Counted from the stretch's first letter, positions 35,586 through 44,040 are shown. The stretch is 64,000 nucleotides of DNA from Candidatus Kaistia colombiensis (GCA_029203105.1 CP119318.1:1688501-1752500), one strand, 5' to 3'. The notes: generated by a model from the sequence alone, not told the origin. Numbers and translations: made by a program.

Positions 35586-35670
35586 GGGTGAGGGTTTGGG
35601 GAGCCATCCGGAGAGGCCGTAAACCCTCACCCGCCGGCCTCGCCGTCGACCTCTCCCGCAGGGAGGAGTG
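35586..35670. repeat. Interspersed palindromic repeat, family 2, copy b
   Basis: GGGTGAGGGTTT (35586-35597) and AAACCCTCACCC (35621-35632) are perfect 12-base inverted arms, followed by GACCTCTCCCGCAGGGAGG. Same orientation and nearly the same sequence as the copy at 31654. It separates the binding-protein gene from the permease genes. Confidence 0.82.
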
Positions 35671-35704
35671 AGGAGCAGCAGTCGTGTCTATGCGCCCCGA
35701 CGCC

Positions 35705-36523
35705 TTAGAACACCGGCAGCGGCGGCAGCGGCGTGTTGCGGTACTTCTGCGACAGCTGCTCCAGCGTGCCGTCCTGCTTCAGCGTGAAAATGAAAGTATT
35801 CAGCCAGCGCAGCAGGTCAGGATTATCGCGCCGGACGCCGACGCCGAAATAGAACGTCTTCAGGATGTACTTCATCTCGAAGTCGTCGCCCTTGGCGCTC
35901 TTCTTCAGATAGATGTCGCCATAATCGCCGCCGCCCATCGCGTCGATCTGGCCCGAGACCATGGCCTGCAACAGCGACGCGTAGTCGTCGAAGCGCAGGA
36001 TCTCGATGCCGGGATTGGCCTTGGCCGCCTCGGTCAAAAGGCCGTCTTCGCCGGTACCGCGCGTCAGCCCGACCTTTTTGCCGACGAGGTCGGCGTGGCT
36101 CTTGATCGCGGTCGATTTCGGCGCGAGCACCACGGCCGACTGGCCGGCATAGGGGATCGAGAAGGCGACCTGCAGGGCGCGCGGCGCGGTGATCGAGAAG
36201 ATCGACACCACCATGTCGGCGCGGTTGGTCAGGAGCGCCGGGATGCGGCCGGGCGAAGTGACGGTAACGAACTCGACCGGCACACCCAGCGCTTCGCCGA
36301 TCTTCTTGGCGAATTCGATGTCGAAGCCGGCCGGCTGGAATTGTTCGTCGATCATGCCATAGGGCGGCGTCGTCGTGTCGATGGCGATCACGACCTTGCC
36401 GCGCGAAATGATGTCGTCGACGGTCTCTGCAGCGGCCGGCTGCGGCGCCGTGGCCAGAAGCAGAGTGGACAGGACCATCGCGGCGCCGGCGGCGATCATA
36501 GTCCTCAAGCGTGCCGTGAACAT
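35705..36523 (-). CDS. Polar amino acid-type ABC transporter substrate-binding protein
   Basis: Periplasmic binding protein family 3, 272 residues. The signal peptide ends near QPAAAETV. The mature part has VDDIISRGKVVIAIDTTTPPYG, QPAGFDIEFAKKIGEALGV and the internal GTGEDGLLTEAAK. These normally bind polar amino acids or opines. Here the importer sits beside sugar-acid genes, so an acidic sugar derivative is possible. A likely promoter and operator lie just upstream (36645-36665). Confidence 0.9.
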   Translation of the reverse strand: MFTARLRTMIAAGAAMVLSTLLLATAPQPAAAETVDDIISRGKVVIAIDTTTPPYGMIDEQFQPAGFDIEFAKKIGEALGVPVEFVTVTSPGRIPALLTNRADMVVSIFSITAPRALQVAFSIPYAGQSAVVLAPKSTAIKSHADLVGKKVGLTRGTGEDGLLTEAAKANPGIEILRFDDYASLLQAMVSGQIDAMGGGDYGDIYLKKSAKGDDFEMKYILKTFYFGVGVRRDNPDLLRWLNTFIFTLKQDGTLEQLSQKYRNTPLPPLPVF

Positions 36524-36644
36524 GCATTACCTCCCTGATGCGCGGAACGGATCCGCGGATGCGCGTCGCCGCGCTGACATTTCCTCTCGGTAGCTTCTGG
36601 ATGGCCCGTCTTCCGGTCGTTCAGACCGCGCGCGCCTTGGCTCC

Positions 36645-36665
36645 TAGTGTGAACATACTATTATA
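36645..36665 (-). promoter_or_regulatory. -10 element and overlapping operator for the amino-acid-type importer
   Basis: On the minus strand a perfect TATAAT (36665 to 36660) is followed directly by the imperfect palindrome TAGTATGTTCACACTA (36660 to 36645; 12 of 16 positions symmetric). A repressor bound there would cover the transcription start. No good -35 element is visible, which suggests that an activator may be needed. Confidence 0.5.
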
Positions 36666-36694
36666 ATCATATCAAGATCTGGATGGAGGTCGGG

Positions 36695-37861
36695 TCACTT
36701 CCCCGATTGTTGGCCGAGCCGCTTCTCCCAACCCTCGGCGTGGATGTTGAGGAACGCCTTCGGGTCGTAGGGGTGCGCCCGCGCGACCTCGTCGTTGAGC
36801 TCGATGCCGAGGCCGGGCGCGTCGGGCAGCGACAGGTGTCCGGTCTCGGCATCGATCGTCGGGTGCCAGCTGACGAGATCGCGCGTCCACGGCTCGTTGA
36901 AGGCGTCGAAATGCTCCTGGATCAGGAAGTTCTCGACGCAGGCAGCGAGCTGAAGGCAGACGGCGGTGGCGACCGGGCCGCCGCTCTGGTGCGGGGCGAT
37001 GTAACTGCCATGTGCCTGCGCCAGATGGGCGACGGCCATCGTGTTGCCGATCCCGCCGAGCGACATCGGCTCGGGCTGGAAGATGTTGACGCCGCCACCC
37101 TCGGCCAAAGTGAAGAACTGGCCGACCGTGTCGTACATCTCGCCGGTGGCGACGCGGATCGGGCTCGCATGGCCGACGGCGTGCACCGTCTCCTGCCGGT
37201 CGCGCGTCGTCGGCTCCTCCCACCAGTAGAGGTCGAGATGCGCCAGCCGGTTGGCGGCGCGGATCGCCTCGGCCTCGGTGAAGCGGGCATGCACGTCGAT
37301 GAGCAGCAGTGTGTGCGGCGGCAGGCCCTCGCGCAGCGCTGCGAGGATGTCGTGCGCGAGGTCCAGCTCCGGCTCGGAAATAAAGCCCTGCGCCGTGCCG
37401 AAGGGGTCGAGTTTCATCGCCCGAAAACCCTTGGAGACGACGGCCTGTGCCGCTTCCAGGAACGCTTCCGGCGTGCGCTCGGCCCGATACCAGCCATTGG
37501 CATAGCCGAGTATGCTGTCGCGCACCCGCCCGCCGACCAGCTGGTGCACCGGCACGCCGAGCGATTTGCCGAGGATGTCCCAGCAGGCGACCTCGATCGC
37601 CGCGATCGCCGTGCGGTGGATGTGGCCGCCATCGAGCGAGACGCTGTCGAGCATCTTCCGCGCCAGCGCCGTGACGCGGCGCGGGTCGGCGCCGATGACG
37701 AAATGCTCCAGCTCGCGGATCGCCGCCTCGGTGGTACGGATGAAGCCGTTCAGCGTGCCTTCACCGAGACCGGTGATACCGGCGTCGGTATGGACGCGGA
37801 CGAACAGCCAGTTCTTCCAGCCGGCGCCGACGGCGAAGGTTTCTATCTCCGTGATCTTCAT
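36695..37861 (-). CDS. Mandelate racemase/muconate lactonizing enzyme family dehydratase (galactonate dehydratase-like)
   Basis: A 388-residue enolase-superfamily protein of the type with Lys in MKLDPFG and Asp/His in IDVHARF, followed by the metal ligands in WWEEP and ATGEMYD and the C-terminal His in APHQSGGP. This arrangement is found in D-galactonate and related acid-sugar dehydratases. ATG 37861 overlaps the stop of the transketolase C-terminal gene by 4 bases, so it is translationally coupled. It is the last gene of the SDR/transketolase operon. Confidence 0.85.
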   Translation of the reverse strand: MKITEIETFAVGAGWKNWLFVRVHTDAGITGLGEGTLNGFIRTTEAAIRELEHFVIGADPRRVTALARKMLDSVSLDGGHIHRTAIAAIEVACWDILGKSLGVPVHQLVGGRVRDSILGYANGWYRAERTPEAFLEAAQAVVSKGFRAMKLDPFGTAQGFISEPELDLAHDILAALREGLPPHTLLLIDVHARFTEAEAIRAANRLAHLDLYWWEEPTTRDRQETVHAVGHASPIRVATGEMYDTVGQFFTLAEGGGVNIFQPEPMSLGGIGNTMAVAHLAQAHGSYIAPHQSGGPVATAVCLQLAACVENFLIQEHFDAFNEPWTRDLVSWHPTIDAETGHLSLPDAPGLGIELNDEVARAHPYDPKAFLNIHAEGWEKRLGQQSGK

Positions 37862-38838
37862 GTCTGCCCTCTCGTCGCGGCGGCGACCAGATCGTCCATC
37901 ATCAGCCCGTAGCGCTTCTGCAGCGTCGGCACGGAGCCGCATTCGATATAGCGGTCGGGCAGGCCGATCCGCTGAAGCCGCGTCGTCACTCCCGCGTCGA
38001 ACAGGGTTTCCGCCACCAGCGAGCCGAGGCCCCCCCGGACGACGTGGTTCTCGGCCGTGACCAGATGCTCGACGCTCGATGCAAACCGGATCACCGCTTC
38101 TTCGTCGAACGGCTTCAGCGTCGGCACATGCAGCACCCCGGCCGAGATGCCGCGCTTTTCCAACGCAGCCGCGGCATCGAGCGCCCGCTCGGTCATGAAG
38201 CCGGTCGAGATGAAGCCGACATCTGTGCCCTCGCGCACCAGCCGCGCCTTGCCGATCGTGAACTCGAAACCTTCCGGCTCGAACACCACTGGCACTTTTC
38301 CACGCAACAGCCGCATGTAGACGGGGCCCGGGTGGGCGGCAGCGGTGCGAGTTGCGGCGGCGATCTCGGTCGCGTCGCAGGGGTCGATGACAACGAGATC
38401 GGGGATCAGCCGCATCAAGCCGGTATCCTCGATCGCCTGATGCGTGCCGCCATAGCCGGTAGTGAGCCCGGGCAGGCCGGCGACGATCTTCACCGGCAGG
38501 TTGGAATGGGCGCAGGCGATGGCGATGAAATCGAAGGCGCGGCGCGAGGCGAAGACGCCATAGGTGGTCGCAAACGGCACGAGCCCGGTGCGCGCCAGCC
38601 CGGCGGCGACGGCGACCAGGTTCTGCTCGGCCATGCCGACATTGAAGAAGCGCTCGGGATGCGCGTCGCGAAACGGCAATATGTCGGTGTATTTGCCGAG
38701 ATCCGCCGTCAGCCCGACGATGTCGGAGCGCGTCTTGGCGATCTCGACCAGCGTGTTGCCGAACGGTGCGTCGACTGTGGCGCGGCCGCCCGTCGCCTCG
38801 TCCCGACCCATGGCCTGCGTAAAGCTGCGCTCAGCCAT
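37858..38838 (-). CDS. Transketolase C-terminal subunit (split transketolase)
   Basis: A 326-residue protein with the pyrimidine-binding and C-terminal domains of transketolase. The catalytic Glu is in FFNVGMAEQNL, followed by FATTYGVFASRRAFD and GYGGTHQAIEDTGLMR. The start (ATG 38838, MAERSFTQAMG) overlaps the N-terminal subunit gene by 8 bases. Split transketolases of this size occur in specialised pathways such as apulose-4-phosphate and sulfosugar cleavage, as well as in primary metabolism. Confidence 0.9.
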   Translation of the reverse strand: MAERSFTQAMGRDEATGGRATVDAPFGNTLVEIAKTRSDIVGLTADLGKYTDILPFRDAHPERFFNVGMAEQNLVAVAAGLARTGLVPFATTYGVFASRRAFDFIAIACAHSNLPVKIVAGLPGLTTGYGGTHQAIEDTGLMRLIPDLVVIDPCDATEIAAATRTAAAHPGPVYMRLLRGKVPVVFEPEGFEFTIGKARLVREGTDVGFISTGFMTERALDAAAALEKRGISAGVLHVPTLKPFDEEAVIRFASSVEHLVTAENHVVRGGLGSLVAETLFDAGVTTRLQRIGLPDRYIECGSVPTLQKRYGLMMDDLVAAATRGQT

Positions 38839-39682
38839 GATCGGCCTCCGTCCGTTCCAACTCATTGAGCAGCGCGTCCCATTCGTCCGCTTCGACGCGG
38901 ACGAAATGCGCCTTCTCCCGCGCGACGAGGGTAGGGACGCCGTGGCCGGGCCGGGTGCGCAGCACGATGGCGTGCGGCTTGCCCTCCGTGGCGCGCGCCT
39001 GTTCGAGCGCCGCGACGACCGCCGCCATGTCGTTGCCGTCGACCTCCTGCATGGCAAAGCCGAAGGCGCGCCATTTGTCGGCGACGGGCTCCATGTCGAG
39101 CACGACCGGGCCGTCCGCCTGGATGCCGTTGCAATCGATCAGGGCCACGAGGTTGTCGAGGTGGAAATGGCCGGCCGCCATCGCCGCCTCCCAAGTCGAA
39201 CCCTCCTGCATCTCGCCATCGGACAATTCGCAGAAGATCCGTGCCGGGGAGCTGGCGAGGCGCAGGCCGAGCGCCATGCCGATCGCCTGGCCGAGGCCAT
39301 GGCCGAGCGAGCCGCCGATCATCTCGACGCCCGGCGTGGTGTCGAGCGTCGACATTTCGAGCCGGCTGTCGTCGGCGCCATAGGTGACGAGCTCGTCGAG
39401 CGGGATCACGCCGGCTTCGGCCAGCGCCGCCCAGAGCGCGATCGAATAATGCCCGGTGGAGAGCAGGAAGCGGTCGCGGTCGGTCGCCTTGAGGTCGGCC
39501 GGATCCCAGCGCATCTCGTGGAAATAGAGCGCGGCGAGCGCGTCGCTGATGCCGAGGCCCTGGCCGACATAGCCCTGGCCGGGGCCGCGCGCCATCGTGA
39601 GCACATGCCGCCGCATCGATTTCGCCCGCGCTTTTAACGCGGCGATGTTGGCCGTCGCCGGCGGATGGTTGGCGAGGGGCAT
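38831..39682 (-). CDS. Transketolase N-terminal subunit (split transketolase)
   Basis: A 283-residue protein with the thiamine-diphosphate-binding half. It has GPGQGYVGQGLGISDALAAL, the substrate-site His in LSTGHYSIALWAAL, GGSLGHGLGQAIGMALG, and the cofactor motif LSDGEMQEGSTWEA with the distal CNGIQ. The first Gly of the usual GDG is Ser, as in several specialised transketolases. ATG 39682 lies 2 bases past the SDR stop. Together with the next gene it makes one functional transketolase. Confidence 0.9.
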   Translation of the reverse strand: MPLANHPPATANIAALKARAKSMRRHVLTMARGPGQGYVGQGLGISDALAALYFHEMRWDPADLKATDRDRFLLSTGHYSIALWAALAEAGVIPLDELVTYGADDSRLEMSTLDTTPGVEMIGGSLGHGLGQAIGMALGLRLASSPARIFCELSDGEMQEGSTWEAAMAAGHFHLDNLVALIDCNGIQADGPVVLDMEPVADKWRAFGFAMQEVDGNDMAAVVAALEQARATEGKPHAIVLRTRPGHGVPTLVAREKAHFVRVEADEWDALLNELERTEADHG

Positions 39683-39684
39683 GA

Positions 39685-40464
39685 TCAATCCCTGTCGAGG
39701 CCGCCCGAGGCGTTGAGGCGCTCGGCGGTGATGTAGGAGGGCGCGTCGAGGGCGAGCCAGATCACTGCGGCGGCGACCTCGGCGATCTCGGCGCGGCGGC
39801 CGATCGGCACACGCTTCGTGCGCTCGTCGAGGAAGGCCTGCACGTCGGCCCGGCCCTCGATGCGGGCAAGGTCGACCTCGGTCGAGCGCTGCATCTCGGT
39901 GTCCATCATGCCGGGCGCGACGCTGTTGACGCGGACGCCGAACGGGGCGAGCGCGATCGCGGCGGCGCGGGTGATGGAGTCGACCCCGGCCTTGGAGGCG
40001 GCATAGGCGGCGTAGTTCGGAAGCGCCATGCGCGAGGCTGGTGAGGTCAGATTGACGATCCGCCCAGCGCCCTGCCGCTTCATCAACTCGCCGGCGGCGA
40101 TCGTCATCATCGCCACCGCCGTGACGTTGACGGCGAGCGTCTTCTGCCAGGTAGCGGCCGACATTTCGAGGAAGGGCTCGATGCGACCGAAGCCGGCATT
40201 GTTGATCAGGATGTCGAGCCCGCCCCATTCCTGCTCGATCCGTCCGATGATCTCGGCCGGCGCGTCCGAAGCGGTCAGGTCGGCGGCGACCGTGAGCGTC
40301 ATCGGCGGCGTGTCGCCGATCAGCGCGCGCGTCTGTTCCAGCCCCTTGCCATCAATGTCGATCAGCGCCACGGCGACGCCACGCCGCACCAGCTCGATGG
40401 CCAGTTCGCGGCCGAGCCCGGCCGCGGCGCCGGTGACGGCGGCACGTTTTCCCTCGAAGGCCAA
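39685..40464 (-). CDS. SDR family oxidoreductase
   Basis: A 259-residue short-chain dehydrogenase: NAD motif TGAAAGLGRE, NNAGFG, Ser in NLTSPAS, and YAASK (Tyr-Lys). I chose TTG 40464 because the perfect ribosome binding site GGGGAGGAG (40471-40479) lies 6 bases upstream; the usual longer frame would start inside that site. First gene of the operon with the split transketolase and a dehydratase, under a GntR-like operator. It probably oxidises or reduces the acid sugar that the transketolase or dehydratase then acts on. Confidence 0.87.
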   Translation of the reverse strand: MAFEGKRAAVTGAAAGLGRELAIELVRRGVAVALIDIDGKGLEQTRALIGDTPPMTLTVAADLTASDAPAEIIGRIEQEWGGLDILINNAGFGRIEPFLEMSAATWQKTLAVNVTAVAMMTIAAGELMKRQGAGRIVNLTSPASRMALPNYAAYAASKAGVDSITRAAAIALAPFGVRVNSVAPGMMDTEMQRSTEVDLARIEGRADVQAFLDERTKRVPIGRRAEIAEVAAAVIWLALDAPSYITAERLNASGGLDRD

Positions 40465-40491
40465 TTGGATCTCCTCCCCAATTTGCAAGTT

Positions 40492-40507
40492 ATGGTAACG
40501 GTACCAT
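40492..40507. promoter_or_regulatory. GntR(LacI-family)-type operator upstream of the SDR/transketolase operon
   Basis: ATGGTAACGGTACCAT is a 16-base palindrome symmetric at 14 positions with a central CG. The E. coli gluconate repressor GntR binds sites of the form ATGTTA-N4-TAACAT, the same layout and half-site ends. The site lies 27 bases upstream of the SDR start codon. The LacI-family regulator at 33146-34183 is the natural candidate to bind it. Confidence 0.65.
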
Positions 40508-40626
40508 CTGAGGTGTCAATCTGGATTGCGCGAGATTTCTCGGGACGGAGGCCGCCCGTCTGCGTGTCTGGGCGCGGTGCTTGCGGATCACTCCAGTTCA
40601 AGAGCCGACCGGGTGGTACGCGCAGG

Positions 40627-40765
40627 CGTCATCCCTGCGAAAGCAGGGATCCACGTGGCAGCGAGATCCGCTTCTGGCGCCGGAGTCGCAGAGGCCTTGG
40701 CCTTTCGGCGACAGGCATTTCCCAAGGCTTTGGATGCACGGACTCCTGCTCTCGCAGGGATGACG
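40627..40765. repeat. Interspersed palindromic repeat, family 1, copy c
   Basis: Begins CGTCATCCCTGCGAAAGCAG and ends CTCGCAGGGATGACG, with inverted outer ends and inner stems. It is longer than the other copies because about 45 extra bases separate the two halves. Confidence 0.8.
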
Positions 40766-40855
40766 GCGGAGGCCAGGGGCCCGTGGGCATGCCTCTGTTG
40801 AGTGAACCGAGAGGCAAGCCCGCGATGACCGCGAAGCGTGGATCAGCGGTGAAAT

Positions 40856-41647
40856 CTATTCCGCGGCCTTTAGTTTGCCGGCATAGGCCTGCCAGTCGCG
40901 ATACTGGGCCTCGGCGGCAACGCGAAAATAGTGGAGGTCGCTGCCGGCCGCGACGAACAGGAAGCCGTCGTCGAAGGCCTGCTGCCAGCTCTTGCCGCGG
41001 CGCGGCACGGTGGCGAGCGGCTTGCCGGTCGGCTCGACGGCGGCGACGCACTCGGCGATCAGCGCCTCGACCTCCGGCGCATTGGTCTGGCCCGGCAGGC
41101 CGATGCTGCCGGAAAGATCGGTCGGGCCGATGAAGACCACGTCGACGCCGTCGACCTCGGCGATGGCGCGAGCGTTTCTGACGCCCTTTTCCGTCTCGAT
41201 CTGCACGACGATCAGCAACTCGTCATGCACGCGGTCCAGATAGTCCTTGGCGATGCCGTAGCCGGCGGCGCGGGTGATGTCCCAGGCGTTGCCGCGTTTT
41301 CCCACCGGCGGGAAGCGGCAGGCGTCGACGATGCTCTGCGCTTCCTCGGCCGTCTCGACCATCGGCACCAGCAGCGCCTCGGCGCCGGCATCGGCGATGC
41401 GGCGCAGCATGATCGGGTCGGAGGAGGGGACGCGGATCATCGCCGTCGAATCCGTGCAGGCGGCGGCGCGCATCACATTGACCGCCGTCAGCACGTCACC
41501 GGTGCCGTGCTCGAGATCGAGGATGAAGAAATCGAAGCCGGTCAGCGCCGTGATCTCGGCGAAGGTTGGATCGGGGCTTTGCAGCCACATGCCGAAGGAT
41601 TTCTGCCCGGCCTTCAGATTGGCCTTCAGACGGTTTCTGCGGATCAT
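40856..41647 (-). CDS. HpcH/HpaI family 2-keto-3-deoxy-acid aldolase
   Basis: Class II aldolase of 263 residues that cleaves 2-keto-3-deoxy acids to pyruvate (or a homologue) and an aldehyde. The residues expected from the family are H47 in LDLEHG, R72 in MIRVP, the metal ligands E151 in QIETEKG and D177 in IGPTDLSGSIG. It ends the operon that begins with a CUT1 importer and an enolase-superfamily dehydratase, fitting dehydration followed by aldol cleavage. The aldehyde product depends on the unknown sugar. Confidence 0.88.
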   Translation of the reverse strand: MIRRNRLKANLKAGQKSFGMWLQSPDPTFAEITALTGFDFFILDLEHGTGDVLTAVNVMRAAACTDSTAMIRVPSSDPIMLRRIADAGAEALLVPMVETAEEAQSIVDACRFPPVGKRGNAWDITRAAGYGIAKDYLDRVHDELLIVVQIETEKGVRNARAIAEVDGVDVVFIGPTDLSGSIGLPGQTNAPEVEALIAECVAAVEPTGKPLATVPRRGKSWQQAFDDGFLFVAAGSDLHYFRVAAEAQYRDWQAYAGKLKAAE

Positions 41648-41671
41648 CTCGGTCTCGGTTGGTGCGGGGTT

Positions 41672-42775
41672 TCAGGATTCGGAAGGGAGAGCAAAGCGGG
41701 CGAGCTTCGCCTGGAAGCCCGGCCGCTCGAGGACGGCGGGATTGACGATCGTGTCGGGCAGGAGTCCCTGCGCGACGCGGATCATGCCGTCGGCAACCAG
41801 CGTCATGGTGAGGCGGGCGGCGTCGCGGGTGGAGGGTAGCCAGTGCGGCGTCAGGATCACGTTCGGCAGCGTCACGAGCGGGTCGTCCTGCGGCAACGGT
41901 TCATGCTCGAACACGTCGAGGCCGGCGCCGGCAATCCAGCCGTCGCGGAGCGCTGTCACCAGCGCCGCCTGGTCGACGATCTCGCCGCGCGCGACATTGA
42001 CGAAATAGGCTGATGGCTTCATACGCCGGAAATGCGCCGCCGTGACCAGGCCGCGCGTGCGCGCGTCGAGACGGTTGTGCAGCGAGACGAAGTCGCTTCC
42101 CGCGAACAGGTCGTCGAGGCTTTCGACCAGGGTTACGCCGAGATGCGCGGCCTCGATCTGCGAGGCGCGTGGCGAAAAGGCCAGGATGGTCATGCCCCAG
42201 GCGCTGGCCAGACGCGCCAGTTCGCGGCCGCTGGCGCCGAGCCCGACAATGCCGAGCGTCTTGCCGGGGAGGTCGATGCCCATGGTCTCGGCTTGCCGAT
42301 CCCAGCGGCCGTCGCGCACCATGCGCTCCTGCTCCGGCAACCTTTTCGCGAGCGCCAGCATCAGCAAGAAGGCGGAGGAGGCGGTGGCGTGGGTCAGGCT
42401 GTCGGGAGCGTTGAAGACGGCGACGTCATTGGCTGTACAGGCATCGAGGTCGATCTTGTCGATGCCGGCGCCGGCACGGCCGATCACGGTGAGCCGCTCG
42501 GCCCCTTCGGCGAAGGCGGAGGCCTTCACCCAAGGCCGGAAGATCACGATGCCGTCGGCGCTGGCGACTTGCCTTGGTGTGATTTCCAGCGAGTAGAGCC
42601 GGTCCTGATAGCTGGTGTCGCCTGGCGTCGGCGCCTGGTCGCGCAGAAAGTCGACCGTGATGGATGGATGGCCGGCGTAGCGGTCGAGGCCGATGTCCGC
42701 GATCGCCGGCTTGCCGTCCTCGCCGAGATAGTCGCCGGTATAGGCGATCGCAAAGGGGGGGCTAGCGTTCACCAC
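41672..42775 (-). CDS. D-isomer-specific 2-hydroxyacid dehydrogenase
   Basis: A 367-residue dehydrogenase with the nucleotide motif GIVGLGASGREL and the catalytic Arg, Glu and His in NVARGEIVD, DVFEHEP and LTPHWLP. The ending and length are close to phosphoglycerate-dehydrogenase-like proteins, but there is no ACT domain. The GTG start at 42775 overlaps the dehydratase gene by 7 bases. In this operon it may reduce a 2-keto acid or an aldolase product such as hydroxypyruvate or glyoxylate. Confidence 0.87.
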   Translation of the reverse strand: MVNASPPFAIAYTGDYLGEDGKPAIADIGLDRYAGHPSITVDFLRDQAPTPGDTSYQDRLYSLEITPRQVASADGIVIFRPWVKASAFAEGAERLTVIGRAGAGIDKIDLDACTANDVAVFNAPDSLTHATASSAFLLMLALAKRLPEQERMVRDGRWDRQAETMGIDLPGKTLGIVGLGASGRELARLASAWGMTILAFSPRASQIEAAHLGVTLVESLDDLFAGSDFVSLHNRLDARTRGLVTAAHFRRMKPSAYFVNVARGEIVDQAALVTALRDGWIAGAGLDVFEHEPLPQDDPLVTLPNVILTPHWLPSTRDAARLTMTLVADGMIRVAQGLLPDTIVNPAVLERPGFQAKLARFALPSES

Positions 42776-44040
42776 CGCTTCAGGCTTTCTTCGGTGGTCA
42801 CCTCGACCCGCGCGCCCGGCCGCTCGACGATGTCGTCGCGCAATTTGGTGCCGAGGCCGGGCCGGCCGGGCAGATGCAGATGGCCGTCGCGCACCTCGAT
42901 CCGGTCGGTAACGACGTCGTCGTACCAGCCGTCGATATAACCGCGCACCGTCTCCATGATCATGCCATTCGGGATGTGCAGCATCAGATGGGTCGCGGCC
43001 CAGAGCGCCACCGGGCCGATCGTGTCGTGACAGGTGACGGGCAGCATGTAGGTGTCAGCCATGGCGGCGATCTTGCGGCCCTCGGTCAGACCGCCGCCCC
43101 AGGAGAGATCCGGCATGATGATGTCGGCGGCGCCCTTCTCGATCCACGGCCGAAAGCCGAAGCGGGTGAAGACGCGCTCGCTCTGGCAGATCGGAATGGT
43201 CGTCGCCTGCTTCAGCCGGACATAGCTGTCGACATTGTCGGGCGGCATGATCTCTTCCAGCCACAGGATGTCATAAGGTTCTAGGGCGCGCGCGATCTTC
43301 GTCGAGGTGGGAAGATCCCAGCGCGCATGGCCCTCGATGGCGATCGCCATGCGGTCGCCGACAGCGGCGCGGATGTCGGCGACGATCTTCAGCCCGGCGG
43401 CGAGCTCGTCGTTCGAGAGCGCATGGCCGAGCGGGCCGGCAGCCGTCTGGGCGCCCCAGATCACCATCGGCTTCTTCGTATCTACCGGGCCGGACAGTGT
43501 CGGGCCGAACTGGTCGAACGGCCAGATCTTCATCGCCCTGACGCCCTGGTCGAGCAGGCTCTGCGCCAGCTCGCCCGCCTTGCCGGTCAGCCAGGCATTG
43601 AGGTCGTCGTATTTTCCGTAACCGACGCAGGTGTTGTAGATCGCGATGCGGTCGCGGCTGCGGCCGCCCAGCATATTGTAGATCGGCTCGCCGGCGTTCT
43701 GCCCGGCCAGGTCCCAGAGCGCGACGTCGATCGCCGAAATCGCCCGCATCTCGGCGCCATTGGCGCCGCAGAAATTAGAAAGCGCGGCCATGTTCGACCA
43801 GTGGTTCTCGATGTCGCGCGCGTCGCGGCCGATCAGGAGCGGCGCGTAGATGTCATGGATGATCGAGGCAACGGCGCGCGGCAGGTAGTAGGTCTCGCCC
43901 AGGCCGACCAGGCCCTTGTCGGTATGGATCCGGACCCAGAGATTATTCGGCAGCGCCTGCCGCGCCTTGGGGTTCATCCTGGCCCATTCGGCCTGTGGCA
44001 GCGCCTCAAACCAGATCGTTTCGATCTTCGTGATCTTCAT
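42769..44040 (-). CDS. Mandelate racemase/muconate lactonizing enzyme family dehydratase (423 residues)
   Basis: A longer enolase-superfamily protein. The Lys is in MKIWPFDQFG, followed by a loop insertion, then EGHARWDL, WLEEIMPPDN, CQSERVF and the C-terminal His in TCHDTIGP. It keeps the capping-domain pattern FCGANGAEMRAISAIDVALWDL. The insertion and Ser-Glu ligand (QSER) mark a subgroup different from the two other dehydratases in this window. It sits between the permease genes and the 2-hydroxyacid dehydrogenase gene. Probable role: dehydration of an imported acid sugar. Confidence 0.84.
   Translation of the reverse strand: MKITKIETIWFEALPQAEWARMNPKARQALPNNLWVRIHTDKGLVGLGETYYLPRAVASIIHDIYAPLLIGRDARDIENHWSNMAALSNFCGANGAEMRAISAIDVALWDLAGQNAGEPIYNMLGGRSRDRIAIYNTCVGYGKYDDLNAWLTGKAGELAQSLLDQGVRAMKIWPFDQFGPTLSGPVDTKKPMVIWGAQTAAGPLGHALSNDELAAGLKIVADIRAAVGDRMAIAIEGHARWDLPTSTKIARALEPYDILWLEEIMPPDNVDSYVRLKQATTIPICQSERVFTRFGFRPWIEKGAADIIMPDLSWGGGLTEGRKIAAMADTYMLPVTCHDTIGPVALWAATHLMLHIPNGMIMETVRGYIDGWYDDVVTDRIEVRDGHLHLPGRPGLGTKLRDDIVERPGARVEVTTEESLKRW

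Larger units (their letters stand above)
40465..40855. other. 391-base gene-free stretch between SDR and aldolase genes
   Basis: It holds, from left to right, the ribosome binding site and operator of the leftward SDR operon (40471-40507), and the family 1 repeat copy c (40627-40765). Beyond the repeat, 40766-40855 is the downstream flank of the aldolase gene, where I see no clear hairpin. I see no gene. Confidence 0.7.

Noticed and set aside
36695..36860. Frameshift or truncation at the end of the galactonate-dehydratase-like gene
   Set aside because: The frame runs to a normal C-terminus (WEKRLGQQSGK) and the length fits the family.
39683..40228. N-terminal extension of the transketolase N-terminal subunit
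   Set aside because: It overlaps the SDR gene out of frame; homology to transketolase begins only after ATG 39682.
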